Assembly (NCBI GenBank): GCA_017625725.1
Contig: JAGAKH010000002.1
Location: 62,001-126,000 of the forward strand
Length of the DNA: 64,000 nucleotides
Origin: Bacteroidales bacterium
GTDB taxonomy: Bacteria > Bacteroidota > Bacteroidia > Bacteroidales > UBA932
Direction: 5' to 3'
Under the pieces are notes generated by a model, which did not search any database, had not been told where the DNA came from, and saw only the letters and a list, made by a program, of their open reading frames with translations. This document shows, in pieces, positions 1 to 8,855 of the stretch (its first letter is position 1; the number at the start of each line of letters is the position of its first letter). The translations under genes were made by a program, and so were the position numbers.

Positions 1-426
1 GGACGTCGAGTGTATGGAGGTGGAGGCATTGTCCCTGATGTATTTGTCCCTATGGATACCACAAAAGCGACCTCTTTCTATATCAAGTGCAACAAGAAGG
101 CAACTACTGTGAGATTTGCATCCGCAATGTTTGACAAATATCGCAGTTCACTTTCACAAATCTCTGATTTCAGAAGCCTGTGCACTTATCTGGGAAGTCT
201 TGATCTGGAACGGCAGTTCCTGGAATACGCTGAAAAGACAGATGGAATAAAGCCTGGTCCCGGGGAGTGGGAAAAGTCGAAGGAGTATATGATGCCTCAG
301 ATTCTGGGTCTTACCGGACGTTACTCGAAGCTTGAAGAAGAAGCCTTCCATAGATTCTATCTTCCGATCGATGATGTGATTCAGGCTGTCCTGGCTGATA
401 AGAAATCTTCCTCTACTGTGCTATAA
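1..426 (+). CDS. S41 family C-terminal processing peptidase, 3' end only
   Basis: This is the last 141 codons of a gene that begins before the window. The first residues read GRRVYGGGGIVPDVFVP, the Gly-rich block that follows the catalytic core in S41 (CtpA/Tsp-type) peptidases. The catalytic Ser and Lys and the PDZ domain would lie upstream and cannot be seen. The remaining ~120 residues are charged and helical, like the C-terminal tail of Bacteroidales S41 members. These proteases act in the periplasm, trimming or degrading exported proteins. The 3' end overlaps the convergent TonB-like gene by 14 bp. The family call rests on one motif, so the exact subfamily is open. Confidence 0.75.
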   Translation, partial: GRRVYGGGGIVPDVFVPMDTTKATSFYIKCNKKATTVRFASAMFDKYRSSLSQISDFRSLCTYLGSLDLERQFLEYAEKTDGIKPGPGEWEKSKEYMMPQILGLTGRYSKLEEEAFHRFYLPIDDVIQAVLADKKSSSTVL

Positions 427-1141
427 ACCGGTAGAGGATTTCTCCTTTCTGATTTGATGGAGCCGTCTGTGATGCAGAAAAACGGGAAAGACGGGCTGCT
501 CTGACGGCAAAGTCACGCAGACATTTATCATCAGCTGAAATCTCATCCATGACTTTTGCAGCCACTACTGCTCCTGCGTTATTGACGGTGATGATTACAG
601 TCACATCTCCTGCTCCGTAGCAGCGGTATGCTGGAATCTTCAGATGACTCGCCTTCCTTCCGTCCAATGTGTACGATACTACGGATGGACCGCTGTAAGC
701 TTTGCCTTTATTGTCGGTTTTCTTCTGATGCTGCATCTCTACGGTTTCATCCCTTGCATCCTCCTCGATACCGTCCTTCTGCCCGTTCTTGAGCTCTTTT
801 GCGAGGCGTTCTGCATCTTTGTATAACTGATCGGCATCAGTACCGCGGTCATCTTTCAGTGTGCTTCCTGCATCGACAGCGATATTCCTTATCTGGGACC
901 CTGATACCTGTGCAGCAGCAATCAGTTCGTCCAGCTTCTTGCTTATGTCTTCCTTGAATGCGACTTCCTTCTGCTTCTTTTCTATTTCTTCCTGTTTAGA
1001 GAAGTCCAGAACGAAGCTTTCTTCACGCCTTATATTTGAATCGATCTGGTATGCGAGTAAGACAATTATCACCGTGAGATGAAATATCACGGTGAGATAT
1101 AGACCGGCACGGTCTTCTTTATTTTTGAATGGTCTGCTCAC
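413..1141 (-). CDS. TonB-like energy transducer protein
   Basis: A 242-residue protein with one membrane segment near the N-terminus (about residues 13-33), a long charged, coiled-coil-prone middle (about 45-165) and a C-terminal domain that resembles TonB (about 170-242; a DVTVIITVNNAG strand, then a helix, ending GEILYRFIAQ). TonB proteins span the periplasm and pass proton-motive energy from ExbB/ExbD to outer-membrane receptors. The gene overlaps udk by 4 bp (ATGA), so it is the last gene of an asnS-udk-tonB-like operon and is separate from the ExbB/ExbD genes about 3.4 kb away. The middle has no clear Pro-rich region, unlike classical TonB. The partner receptor is unknown. Confidence 0.6.
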   Translation of the reverse strand: MSRPFKNKEDRAGLYLTVIFHLTVIIVLLAYQIDSNIRREESFVLDFSKQEEIEKKQKEVAFKEDISKKLDELIAAAQVSGSQIRNIAVDAGSTLKDDRGTDADQLYKDAERLAKELKNGQKDGIEEDARDETVEMQHQKKTDNKGKAYSGPSVVSYTLDGRKASHLKIPAYRCYGAGDVTVIITVNNAGAVVAAKVMDEISADDKCLRDFAVRAARLSRFSASQTAPSNQKGEILYRFIAQ

Positions 1142-1758
1142 TTCTTACATTCAGCAAGAGATTTCTCGATAGTGGCTGAAATGACGTCGATAGCTACCTT
1201 ATTATGTCCACCCTGAGGGATGATCATGTCTGCATATCTCTTGCTTGGCTCAATGAACTGAAGATACATTGGCTTGACGGTCTTTGAGTACCTTTCGATT
1301 ACCCAGTCCACAGTCTTGCCTCTTTCAAGGATGTCTCGTGACATCACTCTCATGAGCCTGTCATCATCGTCTGCATCTACAAATAGTTTGATATCCAGCT
1401 GTTCGCGGAGTTTCGAACATGTGAATATCAGAATCCCTTCGACAATTATGACGTCGGCAGGTCTGACTTTTACAGTCTCTTCCTGCGATCTTGAGCATGT
1501 TATATAGGAATATACAGGCTGCTCAATGCTCTTACCCTCCTTAAGGTCCTTAAGCTGTTCGCAGAGAAACTCAAAGTCGATTGAATCAGGATGATCGAAG
1601 TTATGGTCTCTTTTTTCCTGTGCAGTGCAGTGACTAAGGTCTTTGTAGTAGGCATCCTGAGGGATGACTACTACATTTTCCTTAAGTTGTTCTGTTATTG
1701 CTTTTACGACTGTTGTCTTTCCGGAACCAGATCCTCCGGCAATTCCTATGATCAGCAT
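1138..1758 (-). CDS. udk: uridine kinase
   Basis: A 206-residue P-loop kinase of normal Udk length. The Walker A motif GGSGSGKT is at residues 8-15, followed by the family-typical VIPQDAYYKDLS and, further on, VIIVEGILIF and the lid region RLMRVMSRDILERGKTVDW. Udk phosphorylates uridine and cytidine with ATP or GTP in the cytoplasmic pyrimidine salvage pathway. It lies 10 bp downstream of asnS and overlaps the TonB-like gene by 4 bp, so the three are probably cotranscribed. Nothing in the sequence looks damaged. The call is secure. Confidence 0.95.
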   Translation of the reverse strand: MLIIGIAGGSGSGKTTVVKAITEQLKENVVVIPQDAYYKDLSHCTAQEKRDHNFDHPDSIDFEFLCEQLKDLKEGKSIEQPVYSYITCSRSQEETVKVRPADVIIVEGILIFTCSKLREQLDIKLFVDADDDDRLMRVMSRDILERGKTVDWVIERYSKTVKPMYLQFIEPSKRYADMIIPQGGHNKVAIDVISATIEKSLAECKK

Positions 1759-1768
1759 CTTATGTATT

Positions 1769-3163
1769 TTAATATTCTGCGTTCTTTGGAGTACGTGGGA
1801 ATGGGATCACATCTCTGATATTGCTCATTCCTGTCACGAAGAGAAGGAGTCTCTCGAATCCAAGGCCAAATCCGCTATGCGGTGCAGAACCGAAACGCCT
1901 TGTGTCGAGGTACCATTCAAGACCCTTACGACTCATGCCTGTCTCTTCGATACGTGCTTCAAGTTTCTGAAGAGAAGCCTCACGCTCAGAGCCGCCGATG
2001 ATTTCTCCGATCTTAGGGAAGAGTACGTCCATGGCTCTGACAGTCTTTCCGTCTTCGTTCTGCTTCATATAGAATGCCTTGATATCCTTAGGATAGTCTG
2101 TGAGAATAACAGGCTTCTTGAAGTGTTTCTCTACAAGGTATCTTTCATGCTCGCTCTGAAGGTCTGTACCCCAGCTTACAGGGTATTCCCATTCCATGCC
2201 TGATTCTTCGAGAATCTTGACACCCTCAGTATAGGTAAGTCGTACGAACTCTGTGTCGGCAACACCTTCAAGACGCTCGATCAGTTCGTTGTCATATCTG
2301 TCATTAAGGAACTGGATGTCGTCGCGGCAGTTGTCCAATGCATATTTTACGAGATATTTGATGAACTCTTCCGCAAGGTCCATATTGTCCTTGATGTCGT
2401 AGAATGCCATTTCCGGCTCGATCATCCAGAACTCTGCAAGGTGGCGTGGAGTGTTTGAGTTTTCAGCACGGAATGTCGGTCCGAAAGTGTATATTTCACC
2501 GAGGGCCATAGCTCCGAGCTCTCCTTCAAGCTGTCCGCTCACTGTGAGGCTTGTCTCTTTTCCAAAGAAGTCCTTGGTGTAGTCAATACCGCCTTTCTTG
2601 TTACGTGGCAGGTTGTCCATGTCAAGAGTGGTTACGCGGAACATCTGTCCGGCTCCTTCGCAGTCTGATGCTGTGATAAGTGGAGTATGAACATATACGA
2701 ATCCCTTCTCATTGAAGAACTGATGGATGGCATAAGCCATCTTGCTTCTTACACGATAGATCGCTCCGAATGTATTTGTTCTTGGACGCAGGTGAGCCAC
2801 TGTCCTGAGGAATTCAAATGAAGTATCCTTTTTCTGAAGAGGATATTTCATAGGATCACATTCACCGTATACTTCAATCTCAGATGCCTGGATCTCAGTT
2901 GCCTGTCCGCCTCCCATGGATTCTACAAGCATTCCTTTGACTGCGATGCATGCACCGGTAGTTATCTTTGCCAGAACAGACTCGTTCTCTGGGGTCTTGT
3001 CTACTACTATCTGTATATTATTGATGGTAGAACCGTCATTAAGTGCAATGAATGCCACGTTCTTGTTTCCTCTTTTAGTCCTTACCCATCCTTTGGCAAG
3101 TACTTCCTTTCCTGCTTCACTAACCAGCAGGTCCTTAATCTTGGTTCTGATAACTGTTTCCAT
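1769..3163 (-). CDS. asnS: asparaginyl-tRNA synthetase
   Basis: A 464-residue class IIb aminoacyl-tRNA synthetase that joins Asn to tRNA-Asn in the cytoplasm. An OB-fold anticodon-binding domain fills roughly residues 15-115. The catalytic domain follows, with motif 2 around [20 protein letters not shown] and motif 3 in [15 protein letters not shown] near the C-terminus. The motif-2 context and the 464-residue length fit AsnRS rather than AspRS. It is the first gene of an asnS-udk-TonB-like operon, with a phylum-type promoter about 30 bp upstream. The presence of a true AsnRS suggests direct charging of tRNA-Asn, though it does not exclude a GatCAB route. Confidence 0.95.
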   Translation of the reverse strand: METVIRTKIKDLLVSEAGKEVLAKGWVRTKRGNKNVAFIALNDGSTINNIQIVVDKTPENESVLAKITTGACIAVKGMLVESMGGGQATEIQASEIEVYGECDPMKYPLQKKDTSFEFLRTVAHLRPRTNTFGAIYRVRSKMAYAIHQFFNEKGFVYVHTPLITASDCEGAGQMFRVTTLDMDNLPRNKKGGIDYTKDFFGKETSLTVSGQLEGELGAMALGEIYTFGPTFRAENSNTPRHLAEFWMIEPEMAFYDIKDNMDLAEEFIKYLVKYALDNCRDDIQFLNDRYDNELIERLEGVADTEFVRLTYTEGVKILEESGMEWEYPVSWGTDLQSEHERYLVEKHFKKPVILTDYPKDIKAFYMKQNEDGKTVRAMDVLFPKIGEIIGGSEREASLQKLEARIEETGMSRKGLEWYLDTRRFGSAPHSGFGLGFERLLLFVTGMSNIRDVIPFPRTPKNAEY

Positions 3164-3194
3164 TATATCTAATCTAGTGATTTTACAAACTTTG

Positions 3195-3225
3195 CAAAGA
3201 TAACTTTTTATGCTTATTCTGCCAA
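3195..3225 (-). promoter_or_regulatory. promoter of asnS operon
   Basis: On the minus strand a TATCTTTG -7 box (3195-3202) fits the Bacteroidota consensus TAnnTTTG. A TTG -33 element (3223-3225) lies 20 bp further upstream. The implied start gives a leader of roughly 25 bases before the asnS ATG. Confidence 0.6.
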
Positions 3226-4449
3226 TATTTTGACTTTGAATTCGGTGTTATCAATTCTTCCCTTGAAGTTTTCTGCACCTTTGCCGATGGCATACACCGG
3301 AACATTTTCACCAGTGTGATTCGAAGATGTCCATCCGATAAATGCCCTTTGATTCAGAGCCTCATTCTCTTCATAGTTCAATGTATTGCATTCTCCCGCT
3401 GCGGTCCATGCAGAATCCAGAATTCTCCAGTCGATCCTGTCATCTTTCCATTCTCTTCCATATCCCATAGTCGGACCACCGGTTGCGTGGTCTGCAGTGA
3501 CGATTATGAGGGTTTCGTCAGGATGTTTCAGATAGAATTCATACGCTTTAGCTACAGCTTCATCAAACTCCATGATCATTGATATCATGGGCATTGTCTT
3601 GTTCATGTGTGCAGCCCAATCAATTGCACCACCTTCACACATGATGAAGAACGGGTCCTTGCTTCCGATGTTTTCCAGGCAGCATTCGAGCATTGTTGAG
3701 AGACAGATTTCATTTTCAGGCTTTTTTTCTCCTGCTATATAGTCTCCTGCGTTCTTTCCTTTGTTGTATTCCTGGCATAGGATGACCTTATCCTTGCCTT
3801 TCCCCTCCTGCTCATATTCTTCCATCCCGAAACATACGGAATATCCCTTGCTCTCGAGATATTCTTCTGCACCTGTCTCTTTGTCATCCTTACCGAAATA
3901 ATTTATGAATCCGGAGCCAGCCATGAATTCGAACCCTGTTTCTGGTATGCTTTTCATGATAGGGTAGTACGCATATCTGCTGGTGGAATGAGCATAGAAT
4001 GCACTTGGAGTAGCATGGTTGATAGGGACAGAACTTATGATACCGATGTTATAGCCGTCTTTTTTCAGATCTACAGCAACACTTTCTATAGGATTGCCTT
4101 TCGAGTCCACTCCCAGGTATGTGTTGTTTGTCTTTTCTCCACAGGCTATAGCTGTTCCTGCAGCTGCTGAGCAGGTAATCTCTCTGTCAGCGGAATACGT
4201 TGAGGCCGTTGCTGAGTATGGAAAGCGTGTAAATGTCAGCTGTTCTCCGCCCCTTTTGCCTTTCTTGTATGAAAGGTACGATTCTGTCATGCTGACGTGA
4301 CTTTCTCCCATTCCGTCACCGATAAACAGGAATATATACTTTGCCTTTTCCTTTTTCTGGGGCAGATTATTCATGAATCCACCGATCACAAGTCCTAGAA
4401 GAGTTGCACCTGCGATGATCTGTGCCCAAACCAATAGTTTTCTTTTCAT
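3214..4449 (-). CDS. alkaline phosphatase (PhoA superfamily)
   Basis: A 411-residue exported phosphomonoesterase. The N-terminus ([10 protein letters not shown], then a hydrophobic run) looks like a signal peptide or anchor. Metal-site motifs are present in order: [11 protein letters not shown], the nucleophile region [28 protein letters not shown] and HTGENVP. In PhoA the residue before the nucleophilic Ser is Asp; here it is Cys. A longer reading frame starts at 4500, but a TAACTTTG promoter box lies between 4474 and 4481, so a transcript from it would miss that start; the ATG at 4449 is preferred. The protein would release phosphate from organic esters in the periplasm. No Pho-box was recognised. 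Confidence 0.88.
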   Translation of the reverse strand: MKRKLLVWAQIIAGATLLGLVIGGFMNNLPQKKEKAKYIFLFIGDGMGESHVSMTESYLSYKKGKRGGEQLTFTRFPYSATASTYSADREITCSAAAGTAIACGEKTNNTYLGVDSKGNPIESVAVDLKKDGYNIGIISSVPINHATPSAFYAHSTSRYAYYPIMKSIPETGFEFMAGSGFINYFGKDDKETGAEEYLESKGYSVCFGMEEYEQEGKGKDKVILCQEYNKGKNAGDYIAGEKKPENEICLSTMLECCLENIGSKDPFFIMCEGGAIDWAAHMNKTMPMISMIMEFDEAVAKAYEFYLKHPDETLIIVTADHATGGPTMGYGREWKDDRIDWRILDSAWTAAGECNTLNYEENEALNQRAFIGWTSSNHTGENVPVYAIGKGAENFKGRIDNTEFKVKILAE

Positions 4450-4473
4450 TGTATGTTGATGTTTTACCAGGTG

Positions 4474-4481
4474 CAAAGTTA
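4474..4481 (-). promoter_or_regulatory. promoter -7 box of the alkaline phosphatase gene
   Basis: The minus-strand sequence TAACTTTGC matches TAnnTTTG. It lies 24 bp before the chosen ATG and directly abuts the T-tract of the terminator of the upstream exb operon. No clear -33 box was found, so the promoter may need help. Confidence 0.5.
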
Positions 4482-4532
4482 CAAAAAAAGAAACTGACAT
4501 CTTAGTCTCAGGACTAGTCTGTCAGTTTCTTT
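4481..4532 (-). terminator. intrinsic terminator of the exbB-exbD operon
   Basis: Two perfect 13-base arms (4487-4499 and 4520-4532) enclose a 20-base loop that can itself pair (agtc/gact). On the minus strand the stem is followed by a run of seven T. It sits between the last exbD gene and the alkaline phosphatase. Confidence 0.85.
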
Positions 4533-4549
4533 CTGATATTTAGAGCAGA

Positions 4550-5017
4550 TTATTCTGCTGTCTTTCTTGCTGAGTACATGATCTTAAGTGCCGAGCAACG
4601 ACGAAGCTCCTGCTTAACGTCTGTCACGATACCCATACGGGTATTCTCGTCTGCTCTGATTGCTACTGTCATGAACTGTCTGTCAGCCTCACTCATCGCG
4701 TCACGCTCTGCAGCGATAAAGTCACGGATTTCATCCACAGTCTTGAAAGAGTCGTTGAGCTGGATACGTGAATCATTACCATACTGGTTCTGCAAGTGTC
4801 TTACAGGGGATCCGATGTTGATGTATGAAGTCAAGTCCTTTCTTTCAAGTTTTGCAACCTCAGTTGCTTCTGGAAGCTTTACCACAACCTTGTTCTCTGT
4901 TTCACGCATGGTGGTTGTCACCATAAAGAAGAACAACAACATGAACACGATATCAGAGAGTGAACCTGATGAAGGCTGTGGCACTTCTCTTTTACCTTTA
5001 TTTTTAAATTTTGACAT
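4550..5017 (-). CDS. exbD: ExbD/TolR family biopolymer transport protein (second copy)
   Basis: A 155-residue protein with a short positively charged N-terminus, one membrane helix (SDIVFMLLFFFMVTTT, about residues 21-36) and a periplasmic domain. The Asp at residue 22, at the start of the helix, matches the proton-path Asp of ExbD. With ExbB it forms the inner-membrane motor that drives TonB-dependent uptake. It is the last gene of a four-gene operon, 14 bp after the other exbD, and is followed by a strong terminator. Paired exbD genes of unlike sequence are usual in this phylum. TolR rather than ExbD function cannot be excluded. Confidence 0.9.
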   Translation of the reverse strand: MSKFKNKGKREVPQPSSGSLSDIVFMLLFFFMVTTTMRETENKVVVKLPEATEVAKLERKDLTSYINIGSPVRHLQNQYGNDSRIQLNDSFKTVDEIRDFIAAERDAMSEADRQFMTVAIRADENTRMGIVTDVKQELRRCSALKIMYSARKTAE

Positions 5018-5031
5018 AATGTTATACTCCT

Positions 5032-5607
5032 TTATTTTTTAGAGACATCCTTAGGTTCTGCCTCAGAAATGTTCTGAGGAACGGCCTTTCTTACGATAGT
5101 CTGTTTATCTTCGTCCAGATTAGCGTAAAGCTTGCCGTAGTTGACCATTGACCATTCATCACGTAGTTCATTGATAGCCTTTACAAGCTCGTTCTGAACT
5201 GCGATATATGCCTGGTAGCTGGTACCACGGTCGTTCTGGAGTGAGATAACGCCCTTTGAAACCATGCATGGACCATATCCTTCGATTTCGATCTCTGATT
5301 TTTCAGGAAGATCAGGATTGTTTGCAGGGTTTGTGAGGAATTCCTTGATCTTATCTTTCAATTGGCTGACATGTATTGGCTCAGTACCAGCAAGAAGTCT
5401 GTCGGCTGAGTTTATCTTCACAACGATGATGTTGCGACGATTGACTTTCTGGTCTTCCACTTTCTGATTCTTGTCAGGCATAGGTGGCAGACGACGCTGC
5501 AGACCCATATCCTGATTCATTGTAGTGGTCATCAGGAAGTAGCAGAGCAAGAGGAAAGCGATATCCGCCGTCGAACTTGAGTTGATTTCTGGTGTTTTTC
5601 TTGCCAT
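5032..5607 (-). CDS. exbD: ExbD/TolR family biopolymer transport protein (first copy)
   Basis: A 191-residue ExbD-family protein. The membrane helix (ADIAFLLLCYFLMTTT, about residues 14-29) again begins with an Asp (residue 15). The periplasmic part is longer than in its neighbour and contains charged linkers around residues 45-60 and at the C-terminus. It lies 8 bp downstream of the small membrane protein and 14 bp upstream of the second exbD. The two copies differ clearly, so they may form hetero-oligomers in the ExbB channel or serve different TonB proteins. That split is inference. Confidence 0.9.
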   Translation of the reverse strand: MARKTPEINSSSTADIAFLLLCYFLMTTTMNQDMGLQRRLPPMPDKNQKVEDQKVNRRNIIVVKINSADRLLAGTEPIHVSQLKDKIKEFLTNPANNPDLPEKSEIEIEGYGPCMVSKGVISLQNDRGTSYQAYIAVQNELVKAINELRDEWSMVNYGKLYANLDEDKQTIVRKAVPQNISEAEPKDVSKK

Positions 5608-5615
5608 GGTATCAG

Positions 5616-6047
5616 TTATTTACGTATTGCGGAAACAACCCATGCTACGATAAGTGATGCAAGAGTGGCTCCACAGAGGAGATAAGTAAGATTCAGAATT
5701 GTATCTGTCAGTTTGAGTGTCTGGTCTGACACTGGCTCGCCGAGGTATCCTACGGCAGGAGTTCCTGGTGCAAGAACATATGCCACTGCGATAACCGCTG
5801 CAATCACGACGCAACCTAATCCGAGCTTCAGGAGAGATTTCGGATTATTGATGCCGCCAATCACTGCGACTCCAAGCAGAACTGCGAGGAGAGCGATTCC
5901 CACAAATGCATAGGCACAGTAGAGCATGTTGTCAACGGGAGCATTACCGTTTGACTCAAATCCTACGATGAATCCGTAGAAACTGAGGACTGCACCCACG
6001 ACGAACAGAGCTACAAGAACCCATTTGATTATTTTATCGTATTTCAT
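5616..6047 (-). CDS. four-helix membrane protein of the exb operon
   Basis: A 143-residue protein with four predicted membrane helices (about residues 7-29, 41-65, 73-93 and 115-138) and short loops. It lies between exbB (13 bp upstream) and the first exbD (8 bp downstream), a position often taken by a small hydrophobic protein in Bacteroidota exb operons. No catalytic motif was seen. From its position it could be an accessory or assembly subunit of the ExbB/ExbD motor, but its function is unknown. Confidence 0.75.
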   Translation of the reverse strand: MKYDKIIKWVLVALFVVGAVLSFYGFIVGFESNGNAPVDNMLYCAYAFVGIALLAVLLGVAVIGGINNPKSLLKLGLGCVVIAAVIAVAYVLAPGTPAVGYLGEPVSDQTLKLTDTILNLTYLLCGATLASLIVAWVVSAIRK

Positions 6048-6060
6048 CTTGTAGGATCGA

Positions 6061-6849
6061 TTATTTGTTTTCCTGATACTTAACGAGGATGTCCATCAAT
6101 GAGATAGAAGCATCTTCCATTTCAATCGTAAGAGATTCAACCTGTGAAAGAATGTAGTTGAAGAAGATCTGAAGGATAACGGCAACGATCAAACCACCCA
6201 CTGTAGTGATCAAAGCGACCTTCATACCACCTGCAACAACGTTAGGCGACATGTCACCTGCAACCTGGATAGCGTCGAATGCCTGGATCATACCGATAAC
6301 GGTTCCCAAGAATCCGAGTGAAGGAGCGATAGCGATGAAGAGAGAAATCCATGAAAGGTTCTGCTCCATCTTGCTTGCCTCAACGCCACCGTAAGAAACA
6401 ACAGATTTCTCAACTTCTTCAAGGCTCTGACCGTCAGCAAGGCGGATGAGTGCCTGAGCGAAGATTGATGCAACAGGACCGCGAGTCTTTACGCATACTT
6501 CCTTAGCTGCTTCTACACCACCGTTTGCAAGAGCTGCTTCAACGTTAGCAAGAAGCTTCTTTGTGTTTGTCTTTGAGAATCCAAGATAGAGGATACGCTC
6601 GATACAAAGAGCAAGACCGAGGATAAGGCAGGCAATAACGAGGGCCATGAAGCCAGCACCACCTTCAATGAATTTTGTCTTGAGAGCCTGGTGCATAGGA
6701 ACTTCCTCAGGTCCGTCAAGTGTCTCAGTTGCCTCAGTAACCATTTCAGTTGCTGCGGGTTCAGCTGCCTGCTCGTCCTGAGCTGCTGCATTCTGTGCAG
6801 AAAAGGCCATAACGCCCATTACTGCCAAAAACATGAAAAATTTTTTCAT
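6061..6849 (-). CDS. exbB: ExbB/MotA/TolQ family proton channel protein
   Basis: A 262-residue member of the MotA/TolQ/ExbB family. It begins with a signal-peptide-like segment (residues 1-24, ending AAAQ) and an acidic Glu/Ala-rich stretch, then a membrane helix (about 66-88), a cytoplasmic loop, and two further helices (about 165-188 and 210-233) with the family's LGFLGTVIGMIQAF core. ExbB surrounds the ExbD helices to make the proton-driven motor that energises TonB. It is the first gene of the exbB / membrane protein / exbD / exbD operon. An N-terminal signal-like leader is common in this phylum's ExbB. Confidence 0.92.
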   Translation of the reverse strand: MKKFFMFLAVMGVMAFSAQNAAAQDEQAAEPAATEMVTEATETLDGPEEVPMHQALKTKFIEGGAGFMALVIACLILGLALCIERILYLGFSKTNTKKLLANVEAALANGGVEAAKEVCVKTRGPVASIFAQALIRLADGQSLEEVEKSVVSYGGVEASKMEQNLSWISLFIAIAPSLGFLGTVIGMIQAFDAIQVAGDMSPNVVAGGMKVALITTVGGLIVAVILQIFFNYILSQVESLTIEMEDASISLMDILVKYQENK

Positions 6850-6981
6850 AATTGTTTTTGTGTGTTTAATTAATTAAAGTTATTGATATTGTTTCTGTTA
6901 ATATTCGATTTCTTACAGAAATGGGCATAACCTACCCAAAATCCGGTGCAATTTAGCAAATAATTTTCAATCAGCAATAAT

Positions 6982-8034
6982 TTATTTCGATATTTCGCCG
7001 CGTAGGTCCAGGTCAAGATACTTTCTTACTTCTTCAATGTCTGGAAACTGTCCGAGCAGGTAGAATAACTTAGCCAGGGCACTTTCGGTGGTGCTGTCAT
7101 ATCCGTTCGTGACGCCAGCTGTCTTCAGGCTTTTTCCGGTTGCATAGATGTCCATGTTCACCCCTCCTGCCCTGCATTGGGTGACATTGAGAAGAATCTT
7201 GCCCATTTCGGCAGCATCTCGAACCAGAGAAAGGAACCATTCTTTTGACGGTGCGTTTCCTGAACCGTATGTTTCGATTATTACAGCCTTGGTTTCTTTT
7301 CCGCAGAGGATGTCACTCACTGTCTGAGGTGTAATTCCCGGGTGAAGTTTGAGGATTGATACACGTGTGTCGAGTGTCTTGTGGAATATCGGCTTCTGAT
7401 TCCAGTCCGATGGTTTTCTGATGATGCCGGTATTGTATCTTATGTTGATGCCGGCTTCGGCCAAAGGGGGATAGTTCTCGCTTCTGAAAGCCCTGAAGTT
7501 GTCGGAGTTGACCTTGGATGCCCTGTTTCCTCTCATGAGTATGTTGTCGAAACATATGCAGACTTCCGGGACAACCGCATGGCCCTGACTGTCCTTGGCT
7601 GCAGCAATCTCAACGGCAGAAATCAGGTTCTCCTTACCGTCTGTACGTGGAGTGCCTATCGGGAGCTGGCTTCCGGTGAATATGACAGGTTTGGTCTGGC
7701 CTTCAATCATGAAGCTGAGAGCGGATGCAGAATAGGCCATAGTGTCGGTTCCGTGAAGGATGACGAATCCGTCGTATTCGTCGTATTTATCTTCTATCAC
7801 TTCTGCCATTCTGACCCAATGTGACGGCTCTATGTCCGAGGAGTCTATCAGCGGATTGAATGTGTAGGAATCTATTCTGTATGCGAATTTGCCCAACTCC
7901 GGTACTTCTTCCAATATCTGACTGAAGTTGAATGGCTTGAGGGTCTGTTCCTTCTGGTCGACCTTCATTCCTATTGTGCCTCCTGTGTATATCAGAAGTA
8001 TGGCGGCCCTGTCTGATATGTTCATTCTGTTCAT
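6982..8034 (-). CDS. ansA: type I L-asparaginase
   Basis: A 350-residue asparaginase that hydrolyses L-asparagine to aspartate and ammonia. The first catalytic Thr lies in IYTGGTIGM near the N-terminus and the second in ILHGTDTMAYSASAL; the substrate-loop Ser/Asp pair is also present. No signal peptide is seen, which suggests the cytoplasmic type I enzyme. The start overlaps the 3' end of tatD by 4 bp, so the two are translationally linked. The gene ends about 130 bp from exbB. Glutaminase side activity cannot be judged from sequence. Confidence 0.92.
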   Translation of the reverse strand: MNRMNISDRAAILLIYTGGTIGMKVDQKEQTLKPFNFSQILEEVPELGKFAYRIDSYTFNPLIDSSDIEPSHWVRMAEVIEDKYDEYDGFVILHGTDTMAYSASALSFMIEGQTKPVIFTGSQLPIGTPRTDGKENLISAVEIAAAKDSQGHAVVPEVCICFDNILMRGNRASKVNSDNFRAFRSENYPPLAEAGINIRYNTGIIRKPSDWNQKPIFHKTLDTRVSILKLHPGITPQTVSDILCGKETKAVIIETYGSGNAPSKEWFLSLVRDAAEMGKILLNVTQCRAGGVNMDIYATGKSLKTAGVTNGYDSTTESALAKLFYLLGQFPDIEEVRKYLDLDLRGEISK

Positions 8035-8798
8035 ATATTGAAGATTTTTATGGCGTTGGCAGTAGTGACTTCTGCGATCTCTGCCATGTCTGTTTCTTTG
8101 AGTTCTGCCAGCTTTGCTGCTATGTGTGGAATGTAACTGCTTTCGTTTCTTTTGCCTCTGTATGGAACCGGGGTGAGGTAAGGCGAGTCTGTTTCCAGCA
8201 CAATCCTATCCAGAGGAATCTGCTTCACGGTTTCAGCTATCGAGGCCTTCTTGTACGTAAGAACACCGCCTATGCCGATGTACCAGTCACCAAGTCTGCT
8301 TATTTCCCTGAATGTCTCGATACTGCCGCTGTAGGCATGGAATACTCCTCGTAAATTCAGACCTTTGCAGTCTTTCAAGATGTTGATTATCAGTTCTGTG
8401 GATTCCCTGGAGTGGATGATGACAGGCAGGTCCATGGAGTGGGCAAGTTCCAGCTGGGCACGGAATACTTCTTCCTGTTCTTTGACAAAATCACGGGACC
8501 AGTAGCAGTCCATGCCTATCTCGCCGATGGCGTAAATGCCTTCTTTAGCATGGGCGAAGACGGCGTCAAGTTCTTCTTTCCATCCGGGGCCGACAGAGGT
8601 TGGATGAAGACCCAGACATGGGAACAATTTGCCGGGGTGGCGTCGTGCAAGAGCGAACATTGACTCTCTTGATGTCGAGTCGATGTCAGGGAGGACGATC
8701 CTGTTGACATGGGCGGCTGATGCTCTGTCCACAGCAAGGTCTTCTTCTGCAGCGAATGCTTCGTCATAAATGTGGGAATGCGTGTCAATAAATTCCAT
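8031..8798 (-). CDS. tatD: TatD family metal-dependent hydrolase
   Basis: A 255-residue TIM-barrel hydrolase of usual TatD length. Metal ligands are visible in order: DTHSHIYD at residues 4-11, AIGEIGMDC, IIHSRES, FHAYSG and LETDSPYLTP. TatD proteins are 3'-5' exo/endodeoxyribonucleases linked to DNA repair and turnover. The gene overlaps asparaginase by 4 bp. A TATATTTG promoter box lies about 20 bp upstream (8818-8825), so it may be transcribed apart from dprA, which ends 57 bp away. Confidence 0.92.
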   Translation of the reverse strand: MEFIDTHSHIYDEAFAAEEDLAVDRASAAHVNRIVLPDIDSTSRESMFALARRHPGKLFPCLGLHPTSVGPGWKEELDAVFAHAKEGIYAIGEIGMDCYWSRDFVKEQEEVFRAQLELAHSMDLPVIIHSRESTELIINILKDCKGLNLRGVFHAYSGSIETFREISRLGDWYIGIGGVLTYKKASIAETVKQIPLDRIVLETDSPYLTPVPYRGKRNESSYIPHIAAKLAELKETDMAEIAEVTTANAIKIFNI

Positions 8799-8817
8799 AA
8801 CCTATATGCATATCCTA

Positions 8818-8825
8818 CAAATATA
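8818..8825 (-). promoter_or_regulatory. putative promoter -7 box of tatD-asparaginase
   Basis: The minus-strand TATATTTG fits TAnnTTTG and lies 19 bp before the tatD ATG. No clear -33 element was found at 19-21 bp, so this is tentative. Confidence 0.4.
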
Positions 8826-8855
8826 CGAACAGTTTTGGATAAATCTTGAATTAAC

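Noticed and set aside
1664..2203. Plus-strand frame of 179 residues opposite udk and asnS
   Set aside because: It lies wholly antisense to two secure genes and has no family resemblance.
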